DNA from: JAHFIW01 sp035495855
GTDB taxonomy: Bacteria > Patescibacteriota > Patescibacteriia > SG8-24
NCBI GenBank assembly: GCA_035495855.1
Contig: DATJFD010000008.1
Coordinates: forward strand, 1 to 20,157
Reading direction: 5' to 3'
DNA length: 20,157 nucleotides
Shown: in pieces, positions 13,082-19,024 of the stretch
Numbering within the stretch: the first letter of the stretch is position 1
How the letters are laid out: every line of letters starts with the position of its first letter
Position numbers and translations under genes: made by a program
The notes under the pieces: generated by a model
Seen by the model: only the letters and a program-made list of their open reading frames with translations
Told to the model about the DNA's origin: nothing
The model's database searches: none

Positions 13082-13110
13082 TTGACGCCCCAGGTGCTCC
13101 GCGCTAGGCT
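13082..13110 (+). promoter_or_regulatory. promoter of the PH-domain gene
   Basis: -35 TTGACG (13082-13087), 17-bp spacer, -10 TAGGCT (13105-13110). The leader is about 73 nt, with a CCGCCC / GGGCGG hairpin. Confidence 0.65.
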
Positions 13111-13189
13111 CGCCCTGTCCTTCCGCCCATGCGGGGCGGGAGCACGCACTCGTCCCTTCCCTCCGGGGAACTACAGTGAGGCGACCACG

Positions 13190-13729
13190 ATGGAAGAAGC
13201 TCAGGTTGCCGCGCCGGCGGCCGGACCGCAGAGTTCCGCGCCCGAAGGCACTCTTTATCGCGCGAGGCCCCACGCGCTCGCGCTCCTCCCTCCCGGCATC
13301 GCCTTCGCGATCGCCCTCGCTCTCGCCGTCGCGGCCGGACACTACGTCCCCGCGCTCATCGGCATGCTCGGGTTCCGGCCCGAGACCGCGGCGCACTTCG
13401 CGTCCGCCTGCCGGTGGTTCCTCATCATCGTGCCGGCGATCGTCGGCCTCAACCTCGCGGCCTCTTTCCTCGAGCTCCTGACCACCACCTACGCGGTGAC
13501 GGACAGCAAGGCCACGGCGCGCTCGGGGCTCCTCCGCGTCACGACCTCGACCGTCTACCTCGCGAAGGTGGAATCGATGGTCCGCGACCAGGGGCCGCTC
13601 GAGCGGCTGTGCGACACCGGGACGGTCACGCTCGTCGGCACCGGCGGCGGCCGCGACACCCTGACGCACGTGCGACAGCTTTCCCGCTTCGTGGCGGCGC
13701 TCGAGCGCTCGCTGCCCGGCGGACGCTGA
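13190..13729 (+). CDS. membrane protein with bacterial PH domain
   Basis: A 179-aa protein: a proline- and alanine-rich N-terminus, two membrane segments (about 30-50 and 76-96), then a soluble domain matching the bacterial PH (bPH2, YdbS/YdbT-like) pattern. That pattern runs as YAVTDSKATARSGLL at 101-115, then strands through VYLAKVESMVRDQG and a GTVTLVGTGG turn, ending in a helix. Such proteins are poorly understood membrane factors. The ATG at 13190 is supported by a modest GAGG site 9 bases upstream and by the promoter 80 bp upstream. The terminator follows directly. Confidence 0.82.
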   Translation: MEEAQVAAPAAGPQSSAPEGTLYRARPHALALLPPGIAFAIALALAVAAGHYVPALIGMLGFRPETAAHFASACRWFLIIVPAIVGLNLAASFLELLTTTYAVTDSKATARSGLLRVTTSTVYLAKVESMVRDQGPLERLCDTGTVTLVGTGGGRDTLTHVRQLSRFVAALERSLPGGR

Positions 13730-13744
13730 ACGCGAACCTCTTCA

Positions 13745-13769
13745 AAGCCCTCCCTCGGGGGGCTTTTTT
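13745..13769 (+). terminator. terminator of the PH-domain gene
   Basis: AAGCCCTC (13745-13752) pairs with the G-rich arm ending GGGGCTT (to 13765), including one G-U pair, and is followed by a run of six T (13764-13769). Confidence 0.88.
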
Positions 13770-13783
13770 CGCGCCAAAAAGCC

Positions 13784-13804
13784 CTTTCCACTCTCCACTC
13801 TCCT
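13784..13804. repeat. three-unit heptad array beside a promoter
   Basis: CTTTCCA, CTCTCCA and CTCTCCT in phase. The unit is the same as at 13047-13074, 700 bp away. The extended -10 of the coiled-coil gene begins five bases after it. Confidence 0.75.
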
Positions 13805-13808
13805 TTCA

Positions 13809-13817
13809 TGCTATACT
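13809..13817 (+). promoter_or_regulatory. extended -10, leaderless coiled-coil gene
   Basis: TGCTATACT (TGn plus TATACT at 13812-13817) ends exactly 8 bases before the ATG at 13826. Confidence 0.75.
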
Positions 13818-13825
13818 CCCGTCAT

Positions 13826-14164
13826 ATGGCCACGCCGAACGCGCCGCAACTCCCCCCGGGCCTCACGCCCAAGCCCGCCCCCTCCAGCCCCCAGGAAGAG
13901 GAGGCCATCGTGCGCAAGGCGTACAACGACGCCCGCCAGCACGTCCGTACTTATAAGAAGGCGGCCGGCGACCTCGGCGAGCAGCGCAAGAACCTGTCCG
14001 CGGAGATGGAGAAGCTCAAGACCGTGCTGCAGCAACTGGCCAAGGCGGACGCGCAGCTCGCGACCGAGGAGGAAAAGCTGAACGCGCAGACGAAGGTCCT
14101 GGACGAGAACCTCGCGGAACTCAAGAAGATCGTCGACGACCTGAACAAGCATCCCCGCGTCTGA
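13826..14164 (+). CDS. small coiled-coil protein, unknown function
   Basis: A 112-aa cytoplasmic protein. The first about 22 residues are proline-rich and probably disordered. Residues about 23-108 are charged and helical with heptad-like hydrophobic spacing (for example EMEKLKTVLQQLAKADAQLA), which predicts a long coiled coil. No family is recognised; a structural or scaffold role is possible. The in-frame ATG 18 bases upstream is rejected because it would lie upstream of the -10 box. The gene is leaderless by the promoter position and shares a bidirectional terminator with the convergent PurA-like gene. Confidence 0.8.
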   Translation: MATPNAPQLPPGLTPKPAPSSPQEEEAIVRKAYNDARQHVRTYKKAAGDLGEQRKNLSAEMEKLKTVLQQLAKADAQLATEEEKLNAQTKVLDENLAELKKIVDDLNKHPRV

Positions 14165-14189
14165 GAGCGGCCGACGCGGGCGAGAACGA

Positions 14190-14222
14190 AAAAAAGAGGA
14201 CCGGCGAAAGCCGGTCCTTTTC
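14190..14222. terminator. bidirectional terminator between convergent genes
   Basis: AGGACCGGC (14197-14205) pairs with GCCGGTCCT (14210-14218) around GAAA. TTTT follows on the plus strand, and a long T-run on the minus strand. It serves the coiled-coil gene and the PurA-like gene, and overlaps the latter's stop codon. Confidence 0.92.
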
Positions 14223-15609
14223 ACAAGACGCGTTTGTCCGTCGCGGACGTTCCGAAGGACGCGATGGCGACCCTCGCGCCGAGCAGCGTCTCGAGACGGC
14301 GCAGGTGCTCCGCGACGCGGGTCTCGAAGACGCTCGAGACCGTCGAACGGCCGTACGCGGGCGATGCCTTCGCGAGCGCGGCGCCGAGCGCTTCCTGGTA
14401 TCCAAGGTCGCGCGGCGGACCGAGGCGGATGCCCGTGGCGACGCCGGGCTTGCCGGCCGGATGGTCGAAGAGGCCTTCGTCGTCCGGGGCGGCGAGCGCG
14501 TATGCGTCGCAGACCTTCCACGCGGGAACCCCTTGCAGGCGGTCGAGGCAGGTCACGGCCAGCGCGTCGACGCCGCCGCAAGCCCCGATGGCGTAGCGCG
14601 TGGCCACGGCATCGAACCAGCCGACGCGGAAGCCGCGCTGCCAGTCGTCCATGGCATTGTGCAGGTCCGGGATCGCCGCGGTGAGCGCGGCGTCCTCGGT
14701 CGGGAACGGTCCCGGGCCGTGGCGCGTCTGGTAGGCGCGGACGACGCCGAGCTTCCCGACGCCGCCGTCGTAACCGTGCTCGGCGAGCAGGCCGAGCGCG
14801 TTGTCGAAGGTGCAGGTGCTCCAGGTGGTGTACGGATGGAAGCCGCGCCACTCGTCCAGGAGCACGCCTTGACTGCCCTCGAAGATCACCGCGCCGGGAC
14901 GACGGAGGATGCCGCCGAGGTCCTCGTCCGCGACGATGCCGGCCTTGTCCGAGAAGGCCACGAGCCCGTCGACGCAGAGGTCCGGCAGCGGGTCTTCCAG
15001 CCAGCGGACCTCTTCCTTGGCGGCGGCGAAGCCGCGGCAGCGTTCGATGGTCTCCGCCATCTGCGACCGCTTGTGCGCCTGCATCCAGCGGAGCTTGCGC
15101 AGCAGCGTCGGCAGGTCGCGCAGATCGCCCGCGCGGACGACGCTGCGCCCGAGCGTCAGCGAATCCGAGACGGTCTCGCCGATGCCCATGCCGCAGCTGC
15201 CATGGCGTCCTTCGCTCCGCGCCAGCTCGCGCAGCCGGTTGGCCGCGCGCTGGAACGGCGTGATGACGAGCGCCTCGTCGCTGATCGACGTGCGTTCGAA
15301 CGCGTCCGTGACGCCGAGGCCGCGGAGATAGCGCTCTTCGACGAGCATCGCCAGCGGGTTCAGGACCATGTGGCGCGAGAGATGCGTGCGCACCCCCGGC
15401 GCCAGCGTGGCCGAGCCGAACTGCGAGAAGGCGTGATGCCTTCCGTCGGGAGCGACGACGTTATGCCGCGCCTGGGCGCCGCCGTTGAAGCGGACGACCG
15501 TGTGCGCATCGCGCGTCCTGGCGAGGAAGTCCGTGATCGTTCCCTTGCCGGCGTCGCCGAAGCCGAGGTCCACGACGATCGTGGCCTCGCGTTCGCTGTG
15601 CTTTTTCAT
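14221..15609 (-). CDS. divergent adenylosuccinate synthetase homologue
   Basis: A 462-aa member of the PurA fold, which joins aspartate to IMP using GTP. The P-loop-like motif reads GFGDAGKGT (16-24): catalytic Asp19 is kept, but Glu of the usual GDEGKGK is Ala. The second catalytic residue is kept as His49 in GGAQARHN (normally GGxNAGHT). Later blocks match the family: EGSQGVLLD (244-252) and GVVRAYQTRHGPGPFPTE (288-305). The C-terminus SFGTSATDK replaces the usual SVGPxRxQT. An unusual block HGSCGMGIGET (136-146) replaces the canonical GTTGRGIGP region. These changes point to a paralogous subfamily, perhaps with another substrate. It is third in an operon with the pseudokinase and vWA genes. 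GGGAG before the ATG at 15609 supports the start. Confidence 0.85.
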   Translation of the reverse strand: MKKHSEREATIVVDLGFGDAGKGTITDFLARTRDAHTVVRFNGGAQARHNVVAPDGRHHAFSQFGSATLAPGVRTHLSRHMVLNPLAMLVEERYLRGLGVTDAFERTSISDEALVITPFQRAANRLRELARSEGRHGSCGMGIGETVSDSLTLGRSVVRAGDLRDLPTLLRKLRWMQAHKRSQMAETIERCRGFAAAKEEVRWLEDPLPDLCVDGLVAFSDKAGIVADEDLGGILRRPGAVIFEGSQGVLLDEWRGFHPYTTWSTCTFDNALGLLAEHGYDGGVGKLGVVRAYQTRHGPGPFPTEDAALTAAIPDLHNAMDDWQRGFRVGWFDAVATRYAIGACGGVDALAVTCLDRLQGVPAWKVCDAYALAAPDDEGLFDHPAGKPGVATGIRLGPPRDLGYQEALGAALAKASPAYGRSTVSSVFETRVAEHLRRLETLLGARVAIASFGTSATDKRVL

Positions 15610-15664
15610 GGAACGTCTCCCTTTTTCCGTCATCCGGTCCCCTGCGAGAGAGGAACGGGTAGAG

Positions 15665-15686
15665 AAAGGGGTCCTTGCGGGACCCC
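15665..15686 (-). terminator. intra-operon hairpin, partial terminator
   Basis: GGGGTCC (15668-15674) pairs with GGACCCC (15680-15686) around a 5-nt loop, followed by TTTCTC on the minus strand. It lies between the vWA stop and the PurA-like start and could lower expression of the last gene. Confidence 0.55.
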
Positions 15687-15710
15687 CGGAGATGGAAGGA
15701 ACGATGCGGC

Positions 15711-16679
15711 CTACTTGCGGCCGCGCTTCTTGGCGCCGCCTTCGACCGGCCGGCCCTCGCCGCCCCGTCCGATGGACGCGGCGTACGCCTCGACCGTGCG
15801 GATGATGCGGTTGATCTGCCCGCTCTCGAGGCCGATGCGCTTGAGCGTCGCGCCGACGGCGTCGAGGTCGGCGAGCGTGCCCTCGGTCAGCCCGATGAGG
15901 GTGGCCGCGACGGCGCTCGTGTCCTCGTGCGTCTCGAGGACGATCACGTGATCGCCCATCTTGTCGCGCCACGGGCGCTCGCAGCGCATGGCGCGCTGCT
16001 GGTCCGGGATGAGGTAGAAGGCGTGGAAGGTCTTCGACGCTTCCTCGATGATGTCGCCGACGGGGATGTCCTTGCGGAGATCGTCGCCGCAGCGGTCGCG
16101 GACCGCCTGGGCGTTCACGCACCGCAGCGGCGGCTCGTCGCCGGTGATGAAGAGGTAGCCCTTGCGGCCCCGCTTCTCCCAGCAGTCCATGGCCGTGTGC
16201 CTCGCGGCGAAGTAAAAGGCCATGTCGTACGACTCTCCGTTGTTGCCGCCGCCGTCCTTCTCGAGATGGATGGCCGTGAGCCACTTGTCCATCAGGTGCG
16301 CCTCGGACTCGAACTGTCCGACCTGCAGGGGCGATTCCTCGCGATTCTGCTGGACCGCGTCGCCGATGGCGCCGAAGAAGACCTGGGGGTCCTCCACGAA
16401 CGCGCCGTCGATGAGCATGCCCATGAAGCTCGCGAGCCCCTTCTTGTCCCGGGCGAGGAACGGCGGGATGTGTCCCATCGAGCCGGTCTCGTCGAGGAAG
16501 AACATGATGCCGATCGAGTTCGGATGCGCCGCGCTGTCCCTGCTCTCGCGGACGGTCACCCCGAACGGGTTCATGTCCTTGTGGAGCTTGGTCTGCGTGA
16601 ACACGCGTTCGACCGGCAGCGCCGCCCTCGTGGTGGTCGCTTCTTCGTGCGCCTCTCTGTCGTAATGTCCGCCGCCCAT
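15711..16679 (-). CDS. von Willebrand factor A domain protein
   Basis: A 322-aa soluble protein whose core is a vWA domain. The metal-ion-dependent adhesion site is DETGS (63-67) in IMFFLDETGSMG, with Asp181 in ITGDEPP as a candidate further ligand. Such domains mediate metal-dependent protein contacts, here probably in the cytoplasm because no signal peptide is present. A further helical region (about 255-300) and a basic tail (PVEGGAKKRGRK) follow. It is the middle gene of the pseudokinase, vWA and PurA-like operon, 71 bp after the pseudokinase. AAGGAGG lies 6 bases before the ATG at 16679. An upstream hairpin (CCCGGCG / CGCCGGG) without a T-run may stabilise or partition the mRNA. It resembles vWA proteins that partner kinases in signalling operons. 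Confidence 0.88.
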   Translation of the reverse strand: MGGGHYDREAHEEATTTRAALPVERVFTQTKLHKDMNPFGVTVRESRDSAAHPNSIGIMFFLDETGSMGHIPPFLARDKKGLASFMGMLIDGAFVEDPQVFFGAIGDAVQQNREESPLQVGQFESEAHLMDKWLTAIHLEKDGGGNNGESYDMAFYFAARHTAMDCWEKRGRKGYLFITGDEPPLRCVNAQAVRDRCGDDLRKDIPVGDIIEEASKTFHAFYLIPDQQRAMRCERPWRDKMGDHVIVLETHEDTSAVAATLIGLTEGTLADLDAVGATLKRIGLESGQINRIIRTVEAYAASIGRGGEGRPVEGGAKKRGRK

Positions 16680-16750
16680 GGTGGGCCTCCTTTTTTCGTT
16701 GTTTCCCCCCGGCGTTCGCCGGGAGGCGTTGCCGTGAGAGAAACCGAGGG

Positions 16751-18388
16751 TCAGCGGGACCTTCGGGGCAAGACGAACGGATGGTACTTCCGCGGCCCGA
16801 AGACCGCTTTGGCCACCTTCCCGAACTCCTTTTCGAGCGCGAACGCGTCGACGATGCGGCCGGGGCCGTCCTCGTAACGCGCGTGCAGCCGCAGGATGTC
16901 GGCGATGGGCGCCGGCAGCGACGCGGGGAGCGCACCGTTCGCGGGGTCTCCCCCGAGCACGGCGATCATGGAACGCGCCGACATGGCGATGTCCGTCTCC
17001 GGCGTGGCGCCTTCGCTGCGAAGGACCTCGCCGGGATGGAACGCCGCGTAGCCGGGGTCCGGCGACGCGACGGGCCGTCCCGTCCTGGCCGCATGCGACC
17101 AGTCGAGGAAGGTCATGCCGTGATTGACCGGATGGATGAGCATATGGCCCGGCACGAGCGCGCCGTGCGTCCAGCCGGCCATCTGCAGCCAGCCGACGAG
17201 CGCGAGCGTGCGGTTCCACATCCAGACCATGGTCTGCGGCTCGACGCCCTCGGGGTATTCCCTGATGGCGTCCGCGAGCGTCCAGTCGAACCGGTTCTTG
17301 TAACGGAACGCGGCTGCCTGGCGCACGGCGCCGCCGACGAGGCAGGACCCCGAGGCGATGACCTCCGGGAACTGGCGCACGAAGAACGGCGTGCCGTTGG
17401 CCTTGCTGAAGCCGAGCGCCTCGAGGTTCGCGACCTCGCGGGCGAGCGCCTTGGCGGCGTCGTCCGTGCGCGCCGCCTTGATGACCGCCCGCTCGGTGAG
17501 CGGATGGTCCCAGGCCGCGCGGAAGACGTCGCACTTGGCGCCGCCGCCGATCCTTCCCTCGACGAGGTAGGTCCGGCCGGCGAGCTCGATGCGGGGCAGC
17601 GACGGGACGTCGACGCCGCGCAGGAACCCGAACCGCCTTTCGGACAGGTTCGTGGGCTCGCGCTCGGCCAGGAGCTCGGCCGCTTCCGCGACCGCCTCCT
17701 CGACCGACTTCGCGTCGCCGAGGCCGAACTTCTCCGGATGCTGCAGGAAGGCGACGGCATCCTCGAGCGAGTCGAAGACCTTGCGCCGCAGGTTCATGAG
17801 CGCGAGCAGACCGTAGGCCGGCACGCCGGAGTCCTTGAGGCTCCGCTCGACGCGCAGATGCGTCCAGCCGGCCCAGGCGATGATCCCCTCGTCGTCGAGA
17901 GGGATGCGTTCGCCGGGACGGACGCGCAGGTCCTGCGACGTCTGCGGCTCGACGAGCCGGCCGTCGGTCCAGGCGAGCTTGCGCAGCTTCATGGGCCGGA
18001 CGGCGAGCAGGCCGCTGCAGTACGGGCAGGCGGCGCCTGCCGGCAGCGAGGAGATCTTGCCTCCGGTGTCGGAGAGCGGGAACTCGCCGCAGGACGCGCA
18101 GGACGGAAGGTCCGGCGCGACGAGCGGCAGGAGCTCGGCGAGCTCGCGCAGGCCGGCGGCCGGGACCGCGCCGAGCGCGGCGGCGGAACAGGCGGTCTTG
18201 AGCTCGCGCTCCGAGATGCGCCGCACCTGTCCGAAGGACGGCGTGACGTTCCCGAAGAGCGCGGCCATGACCGCGGCGCCGCCGGCCGATTCGGGCAGGC
18301 CGAGGCTGCGGGCGATGAGCTTCTCCAGGCCGTCCGCCATGTGCGGCGGCAGCAGGAGCGCGTCGATGTCCATGGGATGCACGGGCAT
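16751..18388 (-). CDS. zinc-ribbon protein with kinase-like (pseudokinase) domain
   Basis: A 545-aa protein. The N-terminal about 90 residues are helical. A CxxC...CxxC zinc ribbon follows (Cys97, Cys100, Cys121, Cys124), then a linker region. From about 272 to 480 it has a protein-kinase-like layout: glycine-rich loop GRIGGGAKCDVF (278-289), the beta3 lysine Lys304 (AVIKAAR), helix-C Glu318, and a C-lobe with FLDWSHA, whose Asp429 matches DFG, then an APE-like segment and TDIAMSARSM. The catalytic loop reads HGALVPGHML (408-417) where HRDLKPxN is expected: the base Asp, the Lys and the Asn are all changed. It probably binds nucleotide without normal phosphotransfer, or uses other chemistry. 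First gene of the operon; AAGGAGG lies 6 bases before the ATG at 18388. Confidence 0.82.
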   Translation of the reverse strand: MPVHPMDIDALLLPPHMADGLEKLIARSLGLPESAGGAAVMAALFGNVTPSFGQVRRISERELKTACSAAALGAVPAAGLRELAELLPLVAPDLPSCASCGEFPLSDTGGKISSLPAGAACPYCSGLLAVRPMKLRKLAWTDGRLVEPQTSQDLRVRPGERIPLDDEGIIAWAGWTHLRVERSLKDSGVPAYGLLALMNLRRKVFDSLEDAVAFLQHPEKFGLGDAKSVEEAVAEAAELLAEREPTNLSERRFGFLRGVDVPSLPRIELAGRTYLVEGRIGGGAKCDVFRAAWDHPLTERAVIKAARTDDAAKALAREVANLEALGFSKANGTPFFVRQFPEVIASGSCLVGGAVRQAAAFRYKNRFDWTLADAIREYPEGVEPQTMVWMWNRTLALVGWLQMAGWTHGALVPGHMLIHPVNHGMTFLDWSHAARTGRPVASPDPGYAAFHPGEVLRSEGATPETDIAMSARSMIAVLGGDPANGALPASLPAPIADILRLHARYEDGPGRIVDAFALEKEFGKVAKAVFGPRKYHPFVLPRRSR

Positions 18389-18516
18389 GTGCAACCTCCT
18401 TCGGATGCTGGTTTTCGTTGTCAAAGCGCTGCGAGGTCGTTCGCCGGATGACCGGTTCCCTCCCCCCTTCGGACGGCCCTGTAGACCGGCCGGAGGCGGC
18501 AGGAAAGCGACGGAGG

Positions 18517-18545
18517 AAAGTACCAAGGAACGGCGCGAGGGTCAA
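18517..18545 (-). promoter_or_regulatory. promoter of the pseudokinase, vWA and PurA-like operon
   Basis: On the minus strand: -35 TTGACC (18540-18545), 17-bp spacer ending in TGG, -10 TACTTT (18517-18522). The predicted leader is about 120 nt. Confidence 0.65.
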
Positions 18546-18562
18546 GGATACGAGCGAGAAAT

Positions 18563-18625
18563 GAGAATTGAGAGTTTAGAATTGAGGATTGAGCAAGCTC
18601 TAAACTCTAAATTCTAAATTCTCAT
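18563..18625. repeat. AT-rich inverted heptad array, 9 units
   Basis: Sixty-three bases, nine in-phase 7-mers: four variants of GAGAATT or TAGAATT, a centre unit GAGCAAG, then CTCTAAA twice and two variants. The right half is the imperfect complement of the left. The layout (nine units, centre at unit five) equals that of the array at 720-782 although the unit differs. It stands between two divergent promoters and is markedly AT-rich in a GC-rich window. Confidence 0.88.
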
Positions 18626-18662
18626 GTCTCTCCCCATGGAATAGGTTATCCACTCATCGCCC

Positions 18663-18690
18663 TTGACCAACTTCGTGTAAGTTATACACT
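18663..18690 (+). promoter_or_regulatory. promoter for the SAM-like gene, with a dyad in the spacer
   Basis: -35 TTGACC (18663-18668), 16-bp spacer, -10 TACACT (18685-18690). The dyad GTGTA (18675-18679) / TACAC (18685-18689) overlaps spacer and -10, and could be an operator. The start would be near 18697. Confidence 0.55.
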
Positions 18691-18726
18691 AAGCATGTTC
18701 TACCATCAAGGCCGGTGAACGCGCAA

Positions 18727-18963
18727 GCCCCGTTAAGAGCCCTGGGATCACGTTCGATGAAAGGAAGGCGAGCCGAAGGCGGCTTCGTCTCCCGCACATC
18801 CTTCGTCCTCCCGCCGCACGATGGGCTCTTCTACGGGGCAAGGGAACCCTTGACTTTCCGGCGGCGATGCGGTGAACTCCCCTGTCGTTCCTTAGACTGC
18901 CACCCGTGCGCGTTCCTGTGCTCATCCTGCGTCTCCATGGCGCGCGGGATGAGCACGAGAACG
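18727..18963 (+). promoter_or_regulatory. strongly structured leader, possible regulatory RNA
   Basis: Two large helices. The first closes 18727-18839: GCCCCGT and AAGAGCCC on the left pair with GGGCTCTT and ACGGGGC on the right (15 bp with a 1x2 internal loop), enclosing a smaller CGAAG / CTTCG hairpin. The second spans 18911-18963: CGTTC and GTGCTCATCC pair with GGATGAGCAC and GAACG (15 bp with a symmetric 2x2 loop). No poly-T follows either, so this is not a simple terminator. No known riboswitch or RNA family is recognised. Confidence 0.55.
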
Positions 18964-19024
18964 TTTCGCGCTCACGGGCCGCACGAGCGGTCCGCATTCA
19001 GTGCACCCACACGGAGGTTCCATC

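Larger units (their letters stand above)
18389..19024. other. 636-bp divergent control region
   Basis: It contains the minus-strand operon promoter, a 63-bp heptad palindrome, a plus-strand promoter, and about 330 bases of structured leader before the last gene. No ORF with credible coding character is seen in it. Confidence 0.75.

Noticed and set aside
14221..15609. PurZ (2-aminoadenine phage genome pathway)
   Set aside because: The catalytic aspartate that PurZ loses is present (Asp19), and no phage genes or companion DatZ/MazZ-like gene are visible.
18646..18690. Two DnaA-box-like 9-mers, TTATCCACT and TTATACACT, near an AT-rich array
   Set aside because: Each differs from TTATNCACA at the last base, there are only two, and the second overlaps the promoter. 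No dnaA, dnaN or repeat cluster supports an origin.
18695..18718. Seven-codon ORF (MFYHQGR) at the start of the structured leader
   Set aside because: It begins almost at the predicted transcript start and has no ribosome site or amino-acid bias that would suggest a leader peptide.
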